Part shown: positions 35,945 through 48,085 of the stretch, in pieces | Layout: each line of letters begins with the position of its first letter | Numbering within the stretch: the stretch's first letter is position 1 | Assembly: GCF_964355755.1 (NCBI RefSeq) | Contig: NC_092673.1 | Span: 22,943,001-23,007,000, forward strand | Direction of reading: 5' to 3' | DNA: 64,000 nucleotides | Source of the DNA: Antedon mediterranea | Lineage: Eukaryota; Echinodermata; Crinoidea; Comatulida; Antedonidae | Made by a program: the position numbers and the translations under genes | Notes under the pieces: generated by a model | The model's input: the letters and a program-made list of their open reading frames with translations, nothing else | Told to the model about the DNA's origin: nothing | Databases searched by the model: none

Positions 35945-36255
35945 AGAATATATGTTTTAACATTATGGCCTACCTCTATTCAGGGTCGCCTCTATTATGG
36001 GAACTCTATCCTGTGAAAAGAATGAGGAAGTATTATGTTTTAACATTAAAGGCCTACGTCTATTCAGGGTTCCCCTCTTTTAAGGGGATGTTTTCCTGTG
36101 AAACGAATGAAGGGCTGGGCTATATATTTTTTAACACTACCTCTATTCATGGGTCACCTCTATTAAGGGAACTCTATCATGTGAAAAGAATGAGGGGCTG
36201 GGCTTTATATGTTTTAACACTACGCCCAATCCCTAGTCAGTGAACACCTCTACTG
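35945..36255 (+). repeat. Tandem repeat, about 3.5 copies of ~85 bases
   Basis: Units contain TTTTAACA, GGCCTACCTCTATTCAGGG, CTCTATTAAGGGAACTCTAT and TGTGAAAAGAATGAGG. Related CCTGAATAGG/CCTCTATTAAGG words also occur at 21710-21790, 41380-41460 and 50605-50775, so the unit belongs to a dispersed family. Confidence 0.7.
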
Positions 36256-37422
36256 TATTACAGTTTTTTATATCTTATATCATGTATTAATACCTTGATT
36301 CTGCATATATTTATTCTTTCGTAACTAAATTAAATTTGCAATGAATAATCCTTGACAAATGAGCACATTTAATGTCAAAAGTTAAACCATTGATATATAT
36401 TTGTATCATGGGCGTGTTATTTTAAAAACCTCTTATTAAAATCATGACAAGCAATAAATTATAACAAAACTTTTAATGGATTCTAAGCTGACCAGGTTTA
36501 ATAGTAGCTACTGTATTATAAAATGACATTTTAAAGTATTTATATGCATTCCAAGTTCTATTCGAAATATTTTAACCAATTTTGAATCGGTGTGTTTTAT
36601 TTCAGTACTGTAATCAAATTTGCTATACATTTGTGAAATATTACATTGTTTTTGTATTTATCTCCGTCCATATTGGGTAATAATGTAACCAAAATGTTTG
36701 ATGCTTTTTGTGCTCAAATTGCCAGTTAATTTACGTCCAGTACACTGCTTCGTTTTTTGTATTTACTTAAAAAGCTACACAGCCTAAAACAATTATGGAA
36801 TAAGTTTAATGTAATTTATTATCTGTGTCAGATGCACTTTTACTCATTATGTAAAGTAAGTCATTTTTTGTGGTAATTTTAAGGTACACTTTGACAATTT
36901 TTGGTATAATTCAGGCACTGAATAAAAAAGCCGTAGCAGTAGAAATAAATGACAAAAAATCGAATGGGGCATCAATCATAAATAGTTGATTAATGTGTCC
37001 ATATTTGTTAGTATCCTTTGGCATATTCAAAGAAATACTGTACACGAAAGGTGGTGTGCGTTTCAAATGTGCCTAATATTGCTTGCAATATGTACTACGT
37101 GTTTAAACAATATCAGTTAGTACATGTTTAGTGCTTCCTAATACAATACAGTAATACATTTTTATACGGCATGAAAAATAATTGTTTAGATATTTAGGAA
37201 AGTACTAGTACCTTGGACCTATAAATTACCTATTAATGTATAGGTCCAACTATGTACAATAGATTAACAGGGTAGATAAAGATAGTCAGTAATTAGTTTT
37301 AATTATTTAAATTGGACGATGGTTATTCAAAGTTTAATTATTATTTTCAGTAATTATATATTCATGAAATCTGTTTATACTTTCTAATGATAAAATAGCT
37401 TTTCATGTTAGGCCCTACTAAT
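36256..37422. other. No gene seen
   Basis: AT-rich intergenic sequence without recognisable coding, RNA or transposon structure. Confidence 0.45.
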
Positions 37423-37579
37423 TAAAGCTCTGTCTACACTATCAAACAAGTTTGACAAAAAAAAAGTGTGATGTTCCCAAATATGGTAGTGATATGTTTA
37501 AATATGGTAGTGATATGAGGCACATATATGGACACATCACATTTTTGTCACATAAAGTTTAATAGTGTAGAGTGTGTTA
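37423..37579. mobile_element. TA-flanked hairpin MITE copy
   Basis: Left AAGCTCTGTCTACACTATC is intact, followed by AAACAAGTTTGACAAAAAA, the ATGGTAGTGATATG block and CACATCACATTTTTGTCAC. The right terminus is eroded after TTTAATAGTGTAGA. Confidence 0.7.
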
Positions 37580-38210
37580 ATGAAAATTCGTCTTTTTTTA
37601 TTGGGTCATACAAACCAACGACCGTTAGTCGAGTGGATTTAAAGATTTTCTCGGGATTTTGTTTATATCTTTTACGAGGAAAAAAAATTGTAACATGATA
37701 AATTGGCGTATGTATTTATAACATGGATGGATACTTTACTTAAAAATAGCAGTACGGGTTTTATAAGAACATTTTATGGATATTAAGATTACTGATTAAT
37801 GCGATGTTTGTGTCTAACATTTTTAAATCTGATGTTGATTTTACTTTTTCAAATGAACTTCAAAATGTGTATACTTTTACGGCTATTTTAAGGTTCTGGT
37901 TAAGATTAATGGTAAAGTTAACCGTACCTTTGGTAAGCATACTTAATAAAAAAAAAACCATCATTGATACTCGCCCTTCATGACACTCGCTATACCCTCC
38001 CCACACCCCTTGATAATGGTAGGCCTACCAGGATAATCCTAAAATTCAATTACCTGGTTTGCTTGGTTTTCTAAACGTATGTTGTCGGTACACGGAATAG
38101 GTAGCTATCAAGTTGTGACAACATGAGGGCTAAACCCACGAATTATGTGTTGACGTAACTAGTTTCGAGATCGATAGATCTTTGATTTAAAGTTTATCAC
38201 ATTTAAAGAG

Positions 38211-38455
38211 TGAAGCTCTGTCTATACTATAAAAAAAAGTGTGATGTGCCCAATAATGGTATAGTGATGTGCTTAATGATTATCATCTTCTAAAAATTAA
38301 TCATAATTATTTAGTTGATATTTTACCATGTATAACGCAGGCTATATGAAACTAGGTGAGATTTGCCCAAATATGGTAGTGATATGACATCATCATGTCC
38401 ATATATGGGCACATCACATTTTTGTTGTCACATAAAGTTTGTAGACAGGGCTTTA
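38211..38455. mobile_element. TA-flanked hairpin MITE copy with an internal insertion
   Basis: Starts GAAGCTCTGTCTATACTAT and ends GTTTGTAGACAGGGCTTTA. About 90 extra bases (38280-38360), including a duplicated start of the internal block, lengthen this copy. Confidence 0.65.
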
Positions 38456-39898
38456 GTACCACATAATGAATAACAATAATTGATTTAAGTGTATACTATA
38501 CTGGTAAGATATACCGTCGTTTAAAAAACGTGTGGGGAGTTATAAAATAACTAGGTTCAAAACGGGTTATTACAACTTTATAAAAGTGGAAATATTTCAA
38601 TGTAGTAAAAAACTAACATTATCTGTCTTGGTATACATTATTTATTACAATTTTCCATAATATACAAAATGTATTGTACAAAAATAAATTAATTATGAGT
38701 GAAATTTTACATAGCACACTTGTTTGTATTCATTTCATTAGTCATGCATACTTTGTTTTTAAAATATTTTTTTTTGTAATAATACGCACATAGGGATATA
38801 CATATTACCATTGATATTACTGTTAATTCACCATACTACTGATAGCCGATATCGTAATCGCTTTCACAAAACAGTATCGAACGATTAAAAAAAAAGAGAA
38901 ACGCATTTCGTCTTTGAAAACAACACGTTTCGTCTTTGAAAAAATATATATATAGAGACTTATACGTTATGTAGATTTGTAATCCTATCCTTGTACAATT
39001 TTAGCCAGTCATCACCGAAGTCCTTAACATTCGGAACCCGATTAAAAAATACGGTACGGGTGAATAGCTAAAAAATAGGGTCCTACTAAACACAAATACG
39101 CCACACAACGCATGCACGTTAATACTTCACCAACAACCCCAGATCAACAATATAACTGAACCCAACCCTCTTTATTCCCCTTTATTGAGTATACATTGCG
39201 TCGTAAACTATGCGGTGTAGTTTTATTGTATAGCGTGGTGTGTAGTAGGACCAAGGGTTAATACTAAACCAGACTATACAGCTTGAAATATCAATTCGAA
39301 AACTTATAAATATGAACATAACCTAAATAGGCCTACTTGATTATTCTGTGACTAAATAGTTGAAACTGAAAGACACGCGTAGAAACTATAGTTATTCAAC
39401 GAAGCTACAGCCAAGAAACAGTGTAGGCCTACATGTGGGTTTCGCGTCGCTCTATATTCGAACCTACCGCGTTGCACATTAATTTCAATTTTGTTTAAAA
39501 GTTCATTAATCTGAACGTGTAATAGTCAATCGTTGACATGATAGAAGATAATGCATGGCACGTGATACGAAATCCACCAATCGAATAGCACGGATATAGT
39601 TACGCGCGTTACAATGTCTTTGAAGATGGCTATTCCTTTTTTTTAAATAGAAAATCGGTAACAGTTTTTATTCGAATATCGCTGAAATTGTGTAACGATA
39701 TGTTATGACACACACCTAATAACATTTTAAAAATTGTTTATAAAGTACGATATATTGAATGATTAGCAACGTTATAAATAACCTTACAGAATAAAATAAT
39801 AACATTCAAATTGTTATAAGTTGCATTAAAATAACAAACATACGTAAAGTGTTTCAATGTCAAACTAACGCTTAAAAATGTGGCAGCCAATTTATACG

Positions 39899-40108
39899 TA
39901 AAGCCTGTTTTCCTGTCGACGTTATTCGACGCTATCGTCGTTGATCGTTAACAGTTCAACGACGATCGTTTGAAAACGATCAAGTTGAAATGATAACGAT
40001 AGCGAGTACCTTTTCCTGTAAATCGTTACCATTTCAATGTTTACGTAGAAGATCGCTGATTATTGTTAACGATAGCGTCGAATAACGTCGACAGGAAAAC
40101 AGGCTTTA
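39899..40108. mobile_element. 210-bp MITE with perfect ~37-bp inverted termini
   Basis: TAAAGCCTGTTTTCCTGTCG at the left faces CGACAGGAAAACAGGCTTTA at the right. The match continues inward through GACGTTATTCGACGCTATCG without a mismatch. TA borders each end, possibly a Tc1/mariner-type TA duplication. The perfect arms suggest a young insertion. Confidence 0.8.
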
Positions 40109-40527
40109 GTTACGTAGCACCTAATCATTAAGATGCGTATTTGGCATTTCAAACCGTCTTCTTACAGTCATATCAGGCTATGACGTGTAAAGTGAGTAAT
40201 TTCAACTTCTATTTCAGTTTTATTCATATTTCTAATATTGCAGTTAAATATTGCTTAGCTCTAGTCGTACTCGCGCAAGTAAAATGTTCACATCTATAAT
40301 TAATTTGACTGAATGATTATGTCCTTCTCTACTAAATCTCCCCACCCACTACTGGGCCCGTTGACGGGTGACAATTTATATGCCATTCCTCATCTCCCCA
40401 CACCTTTAACCCTTCGCATAGAGTCCTTGAAAACAAAGACGAAGCGCATCTTTCTTTGCGCGAGTACGACTAGAGTATTAGGCCTACTACTTACTAATTT
40501 CTTAACTTAAAAATTAAAGTGATTTAT

Positions 40528-43500
40528 TTAACAAGTAGACTCTGTTTCATCAGCCTCATCAATTGAGTCATTTACGATGTTACACAACATTTTTGACTGT
40601 TTCATTGCTAAACGTTTTCTCACCGAATCATACGTCACGGGTTCGTGTTCCTCCGTACACCCAGTTACGGTAATTTTAACGTCAACTGGGTTTGCAGGCC
40701 TACACTTTGCCGTCGTTTGCATATCAACAGATTTGTAATTAGGTTTGCTGTTTTTTATTTGCAGATCAAGTGTCTTTGAATTTGAATTTGAATCCACTGA
40801 AGATAAATCCTCACTACTGAAGTAACCCCAATCTTGTTCTGGTGACGTGACCGTTGAAGACGTCGCGACAAATTCGTCTTCACGTTTGGCAGATGGAATC
40901 AGAAAACAGATTATTGCAGAGGTGAAAAGAAAGATCTTGCTTGATAAAATATTGACAAACAAATACCAAATAATATATAAAATCATGTTCGGTTCGTACG
41001 CAAAGTTTAAATAATACATAAACAACAAAGTGCATATAATCCAAGCGATATAAAATTGATTCCAATGAAAATACGAAGCGATATCGACATCAATGGCGTC
41101 ACTGGTGGATTCATTTTCCCATAATGCTTCTTTTAATTCTTCGGTCGCTAGTTTTAATGTTATGATAACAGCAACGCTGGATCGCCTAATGTCGCCCGAT
41201 GCAAGTCTTCCACCACGATCGAGCACATGAAGCATACCTTCTAGTCTGTCGACTATTTCAGGAAAACCGGGCCGACACATTGGATCCAACTACAAAGAAA
41301 GTACAATATAACACATTAAAACCTCTGCTATTAGGTGACACTTGGAACCCAACAAAGTTCCCCGCTGAATGTCCGTTTCACGGGAATGTGTCTCATGAAT
41401 AGGGGAAAGGTGTCTCCTGAATAGATGTGTCCCCTGAATAGGTGTCTCAAAGGAGGGATTTTACAGTAATTAATATACAGTTTAGTCTACTTACTGTACA
41501 ACATTCTTCAGCAAGTGTTAGAAATGGTTCCGGGCAACCAAAACACATCGGTCGAAATAAACTCATGTCCAGACCAAATCGCTAAAATAAAAAGATATAA
41601 TATAATGTTATTAATTATTTCATGATGCATATAGCTTATGGCCTACTATAGATATTTGGATTATTTTAATAGGATTAGTGGTATCGCGTACTGCTTTTAG
41701 AGCACCCAGATTTAGCTGTGCCAGCGCCCAAATTCATGTCCTTCGATAATATCTAGGCCTAAACCTATCGTGGTGACGTAAATATTTGTATCTGGTTTTT
41801 ATGCCCGAACCATATTTACAGATTTCTATTGTGTTTTGCGTTTGTCTATATGAATAATAGCCATGATATTTGTAATCAAAATCATACTGTGTGTGTAATT
41901 AATTCCGCACTAGCAAATCTATTTTGCTTCAGGGCGGCTAATAATGTATTATGGATCTTTTGAAAAAACATCCAACACTTTCAATTTAGATTACTTTAAA
42001 GATTACATTTGTGTTGGTAAAAATATTGTAGATGGTTATGATTACAAAACTGTTCCGTGAAATAGAGTGGAAATAATATGTTTTTGCACTAAAGGTCCAA
42101 ACTCTATTCAGGGAGCCTGCGTTGATTGAGGGGAAGTTTTTGTAAGAAGGTGTTAGTCATGGCTGGTAGTTCATTATATTGCCAATTATTATGTTGTTAT
42201 AATCTACATATTCATTTTCATAACGCACCGGAGTTCTTGGTAATTCATCCGGGTCTGCCGTTATCCTTGCTATTATTTCACAAAGTAATATCCCGTATGA
42301 GAACACATCAACTTTCTTTGTATATTCTTCGCCCCTAAGCATCTCTGGCGCCATCCAATAGGGTGACCCTACCACGGACATCCGCCGAGGAACGTCTGCA
42401 TCTCCTCCAAGACCAACTCGAGCTAAACCAAAATCTGAAACCACTGCTTCCATGTTTCCGTCGTCAAACATTTTGATTAAGCAATTCTGAAAAGGTAAAG
42501 TACAAGACTGTATCAAGAAATCGAAATCTCCCAACGTCATCGCATGCGCACAACCCATTAATGACGTAACTAGTCCCTTATAGGACATAGGTTGTCCCAT
42601 AACCGCCAAAATTCTTTTCGCATTACCATAATTTCATATAAGGATTGTAAACCATCAAATGACCTTCATATTTTATATTAATAAGGTATGACACGCCGAA
42701 AAATTTTCCAAAACATGTTAATGATACTGTGATTATACCTAAATTAGATGCATTAAATGAGATTGACCTAATTAATTTATAATGCCGCGGGATAATTCAC
42801 AAACGATCAGCGTATAAGTGCTGTATTAAGCACGACGAGTGCTTGTGTCTTGTTGTGATACGATGTTATAATTATCCAAAGCTTATGAGCATTTGATTCC
42901 GACAGGGAGGTATTAGTGCGAAACGAATTGATTTTATTGATCTCCCATTCTTATTTCCATCTAGGCCTCAGAAAGAGGAAGGTTTTGTATAAACACCTCA
43001 GTCTGGCAATATTATGCTTTATCATCTAGTCAGCACATTTTTTGTCATTTATCTACAACTTTTCTCCAACATGGGTTTATTATGGACGGACGGTCGTCGC
43101 TCGACATACAACAGCCCCTCAGTTTCTCGTAGACATGACACAGAATCGGCTTTACTCTTTCCATAACGAAGTTATGAACTGGTTTGGTGTGGAGCCCGAA
43201 GCATTAGTAACGATTAACAGAATGAGAGTAACGTAAGTCATTCTGAACTTACCCGCGAGTTGAGATCTCTATGTAGAACGCCTTCTGAGTGCAGATATGT
43301 CATTCCTTCAGCGATGTCCAGAGCAAACTGGATCCGCTGCTTCCACGAGATGTCTATACTGCAGTTAGCTAATACTTCTTCTAATGTACCACCAGATATG
43401 TACTGAAAAACAATGTAAAATGCTTCATATTACAGACACTACACAACAGCAACCACCTCTACGCCACTATTTTTCAGTGGACACATTTTTCGATGGAAAA

Positions 43501-46438
43501 GCTATAACACCACGGCCATCAATCCATATTAAGAAGACACGCGTGAAAAATCAGTTTATACTGTGGTGTTTTCCATTTTGGATTGATTCTATTTTATTCA
43601 ACAAGGCTTTCAATTAACAACTAGCTTGACAGAACATATCGAAACAGCCAATTGTTCTTTTTATTTAATGGAAGTGCATTGTGTATGGAATAATAACCAC
43701 AATGAAAAGAGAAATGCAATTCCTCAGGCTCTGTGATTTCAAGACAATTTACTATACTTTTACGGTTTTATACTCATTTCTCGTTTAAAGTGTCATGTAA
43801 TTTTGCTTTAAAATACCATAAACCGTAAATAAAATTAATGCATAGCACATAGCCAATAATCACTGTATTACTACATTAGAATATTAATATTGTATTTTTG
43901 ATATACTACATACCTCTAGTAGTGGATGTATCCTTGCTTCTTTCACGCATGCGCCAAGATATCTGATTTAAGAAAAAATAAAAATGTAACGAACGTTATT
44001 TACATGGCCAGGATAGCAGTAATAATACTGTAAAAAAATACTGATGTTTTAGACCTACTAATCTTTGTGTTTTTTTATCTGATTGAATGTTATTGAATTA
44101 CATATTCTGCGTTAGATTCAAAATTGGGAAATTGAGCATCAATTGATTTGTGAAACCAATGACTACATTTTATTCTAGACTAAAAAAAAAATTGTATTAT
44201 CATTAACTTCGTACGGTTATACTGTAAATAATATTTCCACTATACACACTATAACATGCTAAGCTTAAATACAGCAATTACTCTTTTTATTTTGTGTCTA
44301 GCTATTATATATCCCTTTACTTGGCCAGAAAATTAATCAAAAACTACATGTATTCAGTAATTTTCAGCTGTTAATTAATTGCCTTTTCAGTTAATGGAAA
44401 CGTATCCAACCTGACTATCTTAGGGTGGCTTAGTCGATTCATCAACTCTAATTCCCGCAGCATGTTTTGCTGATCCACCCTGTCTTTTGATTTGATAATT
44501 TTTACTGCCATAACGGGTGGTGTTGCACAGTCACTATGTCGTCTTGTTATCTATAAAAACACAATTTAAAAAGTTACAAATACGATATATCATGTATGAT
44601 ACCACAAGCGTGTTGACCACCAATGACAAGCGACATTTCAAATAATCCATCGCTTGTTATTGGTTAATTCACTTACGTTGCGTTAAGCCATGTCTACACT
44701 ATCAAACTTTATGTGACGTGCCCATATATGCACATGATGATGTCATATCACTACCATATTTAAGCATATCACTACCATATTTGGGTACATCACACTTTTT
44801 TGTCACATAAAGTTTGATATTGTAGACAGAGCTTTACGTCCTTGTTCTGCGTCTCTAGTGAGAAGCAAGCTTTAGATGCAACGCAACGACGCAAGCGCAA
44901 TGCAAACGAGTTGACCAATGACAAGCGACAGTTCGAATAATAGTTTAAAATAAAAAACAGCATAAAATAAAATAAACATAAACATATTACATATCTGTCT
45001 ATTTTCTCACGTCTCCGATGAAAAGGGAACCCTGAATCTCTTTAATTTATACAATTAGGGGCGGTAGTTCTATTCTTCGAGAAAATAAATCTCTGGCGCC
45101 GCAACAAATGGCCGAGCAGTCCATGATAACAAGAACAGGAATCGATATCAACAAGCCATAAATAATTAAATTAAGACATCCTCAAAACAAGTGTTAATAA
45201 CAATACAAATAACGCTAAACAATCGCCACATCAATCCCAAGCATATTGATGCTAATAATCGTCTTTATGATTATGAATAGAGATTTCATAATTGGAATTT
45301 AACTCAGCGTAATAAACGAATGAATACAACGAACCAAAAGACAACAAGATCTTTGTCGCTGATCTTGTTTTGAAGTATAATAAGGAAATAGGCCTATGGA
45401 TATCCCTTGATCTATAATTGTAGGCCTGCAATGATTTAATAAACGTGTAGGCCTAGCAGATTCTCGGTATAAACCCAGAGAAAAGTGATAAACCTCTAAA
45501 ACGTTTTGCCTAGCAGATTCTTAGTATAAACCCAGAGAAAAGGGATAAACCTAATAATCTCTAAAACGTGTAGGCCTAGCAGATTCTCTGTATAAACCCA
45601 GAAAAAGGTGATACTAACCTAACCAAACCTAAACTAACTTTCCGTGGTACAGACACAATCACGTGAAACACGATGTTGCATTTCAGAATTTGCGCATGGT
45701 ACTGGACAAATATTGCCATACATGAAGGTAATAGTATCGGACGGTATAGACTATTTCGGTATGAGCATCAGCTCAGCAAATGCAAACATGATTATGATAT
45801 AAATGAATCAATACGCTAGTTTGCCGCTATAGTACATTTACATGTGAATGGTTCATTCATATTCGAGAGTCTATTCAAAACATGATTTAAAATTACAACG
45901 GTTGACTTGCTTCAAAGTTCATAATGATTGAATTTAAGAATTGACGATACATTCAAGTGAAAATCTATACTGATTTGAAACGTTAATGCACACCGTGAAA
46001 GCATCAACAATTCGCTTTAATTTTTTTAGATAGACCTTTTTCATAATAAAGAATACCGTATGGTGTTATGATATGAATAACAGCCACTAACTTAAATTAG
46101 ACCTAGGTACACTGTTAATTATTCAACTACGTTGTACAATGACCTGCATATGACCGACGATATTCTAGAAGCATAATTAACTAAAGCAATAACGATTTTC
46201 TTTACTAATAGGTAATTCCATTAATTCTTGCAATCCCTACCTTATAAACATCTGCAAAAAATCCGCTTCCGATTTTCTCCGCTTGAAAATCGTTCCAGAA
46301 CGACAAATTTGCTACTGCCGCACGCAGGGCGTAACAGGAGCTCCCAGGGAGCGGCCCTGAGTCTCGCCCAGGTGACGGAGGCGTTGGCGAAGCATCTGGA
46401 GGCCTATAATTAAACACTGAAAGATGCCTGGGTCTCAT
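40528..46438 (-). CDS. TESK: TESK-type dual-specificity kinase with predicted membrane segments in its tail, 7 coding exons, 547 residues
   Basis: TESK and LIM kinases phosphorylate cofilin and so control actin turnover. Coding exons (minus strand): 46438-46241, 44550-44411, 43962-43914, 43402-43253, 42486-42229, 41581-41495, 41289-40528; phases match throughout. Visible motifs: glycine loop IGSGFFADVYK (about 56-66), catalytic lysine in MAVKI (K83), helix-C ELELMNRL, HRDLNSR-N (173-180, the TESK/LIMK signature), DFG (197-199), GSPYWMAPEML, DVFSYGILLCEIIAR, ADPDELPRT and CRPGFPEI at the end of the C-lobe. The 230-residue tail begins with helices, then has hydrophobic runs at about 373-391 and 395-426, followed by a Ser-rich acidic region and stop at 40528. 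Vertebrate TESK1/2 tails are soluble. The chosen ATG is the first in its exon. The frame stays open upstream to a possible acceptor near 46490, so the N-terminus could be longer. Confidence 0.85.
41330..41462. repeat. Dispersed 'GTGTCCCCTGAATAGG' repeat in TESK intron 6
   Basis: Three near copies of GTGTC(T/C)CCTGAATAG occur between 41395 and 41450, preceded by CCTCTGCTATTAGGTGACAC. The same words occur at 21710-21790 and 50605-50775. Confidence 0.5.
44590..44960. mobile_element. Nested insertion: hairpin MITE inside an older repeat (TESK intron 1)
   Basis: The outer repeat has ACAAGCGACATTTCAAATAA and CTTACGTTGCGTTA on the left, resuming after the insertion as CGTCCTTGTTCTGCG and CTCTAGTGAGAAGCAAGCTT. 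The same order of words (CGCGACAGTTCAAATAATAT ... TTACGTACGTCCTG) is uninterrupted at 52505-52838. The inserted element is 44684-44836. Confidence 0.65.
44684..44836. mobile_element. TA-flanked hairpin MITE copy, inner insertion
   Basis: AGCCATGTCTACACTATC on the left and GATATTGTAGACAGAGCTT on the right, bordered by TA on each side. The orientation of the internal block is opposite to that of the copy at 49841. Confidence 0.75.
45445..45620. repeat. Three tandem copies of a ~72-base unit (TESK intron 1)
   Basis: Each unit has GCCTAGCAGATTCT, GTATAAACCCAGAGAAAAG and GATAAACCT, then CTCTAAAACGT. Copies begin at about 45451, 45508 and 45577. Confidence 0.75.
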
Positions 46439-46961
46439 GTCAACGACAGTAAAACAAGTGCTTGTGGTATGAACAAGATGTGAATGGATCTGAAAGCACC
46501 ACGGCCTACTGTAGTGAATTGTGCAACACGGGCCAATAGACTCTTTATGATCTGGAAGAAAGAAAAAGAAAGAAAAATCAGTGAGTCATTAACAAAACAA
46601 CACTCAAATCATAATTCAATAAGACACGGTGAGAAGGTATTTCATTTCCACATTATTTGGATAAATAAATAGAATTAAACAATTTCCCTTTAAGAAGAAC
46701 ATGTATAACATCTACACGAATACCACCACATATTTCAGAAAGTGTCTAATAATCTGATAAATTTAGTACATCAAAATCAAGTACATTTGAATTGTTCGTA
46801 AAGTATCGTTATTCACAAAAGCGACATTTTTCATAGTGTTTTTTTTCTCTTTCAGACAGATGATTTAGTTAATTTTTTTTTTACCATACATTGCAGGTGT
46901 TCTATTTGATATCATAATGGCACTTACACAATTTAGCATGATAATTTTATTTCAGTAGCTG

Positions 46962-47065
46962 TGGCGGTAAGTATCTTATTTTCCTTTTTAATATCAGATA
47001 CAAAATGATTGATCATATTTTTTAACGTGCTACTCAGCCGATAGATGTCAACACTGTCCATTCCC
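46962..47065. repeat. Copy 1 of a ~95-base direct repeat (copy 2 at 47988-48085)
   Basis: TATCTTATTTTCCTTTT, ATCAGATACAAA, TTTTTTAACGTGCTACTCAG and GTGTCAACACTGTC-type words occur in the same order in both copies, 1.03 kb apart. Only the central GATGTCAACACTG/GGTGTCAACACTG differs notably. Confidence 0.7.
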
Positions 47066-47987
47066 TCAATTGCTAGTCACACACCACCAAGAAACTGATT
47101 TAAACAATATGAAATACAATTTAAATGTAAGGATTAAAATTCTTTAAACTTGTCCACTATGCCACAACTAATATTAATATGATGTGTGGAAATACAGAAA
47201 CAAGCAAATAAACAATATAGGACTATGATCAATACGATATTTTACTATGTTTTGAAGCTCATGAATGATGATTTGTCGTATTCGAATTGGAACTCTCGTT
47301 GTCTTTTGTACTTTTTGTATTCGAATTGTAAATTTTGTGCTCAACAGAACGTCATTCGAATAGAAAACGTTGACAACGCAAGCTTTTTCGTTAAGAACAA
47401 TCTCAACGCTCAAAATACTCCGTTAAATAAGTAGGCCTACTCAGCGGAAAAATTGTACTCAACGGTAAAAGTTCCAATCGAATAAAATTGTATTTCCGCA
47501 ATAAAATTGAATAATATTAAAACTCCAAAGAAAGGAAAAAGGTTGAAGTGATGTATAGAAGAAATGATAAAAACACACACATAACTCATTCAACATGCAT
47601 AATGAATCCAATAATGTTTATCATTTTTTATGGATATTTTGATAAAAATCTAATAATAGCCTTATTATTACATTAAGAAAGCAAATTTAACATAAGTTAA
47701 ATATTTTAAAATAGCTCGGATTGATTAATTGATTGATTAAATTTAGCAAGGCCATAAACTATGGTTGAATATAGCCAGGTCAGTGAATAATATATATATA
47801 AACTTTATTTATTTATCCAAGTGTATTATTTTGATGAATAAAATCAATGTTTTTTTGGGGGAAGGCAGGGTCGGGGTATTGTATTGTTATTTTAATTTTC
47901 TAATGTCGAAACAATACTATAATCATTAGTCATATTCCAGTTGTGAGAAATTTAAATTGTAACGTGTTCAATAAATCTCTTAATTAT

Positions 47988-48085
47988 GCTGTATCTTATT
48001 TTCCTTTTAAAAATCAGATACAAAGTAATTGGTTATATTTTTTAACGTGCTACTCAGCCGACAGGTGTCAACACTGTCATATTCA
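47988..48085. repeat. Copy 2 of the ~95-base direct repeat
   Basis: See the copy at 46962-47065. The match ends at the AACACTGTC word in both copies, so the duplicated unit has definite borders. Confidence 0.7.

Noticed and set aside
43042-43236. Plus-strand open frame within TESK intron 4
   Set aside because: It lies antisense in an intron of a well-supported gene and has no recognisable features.
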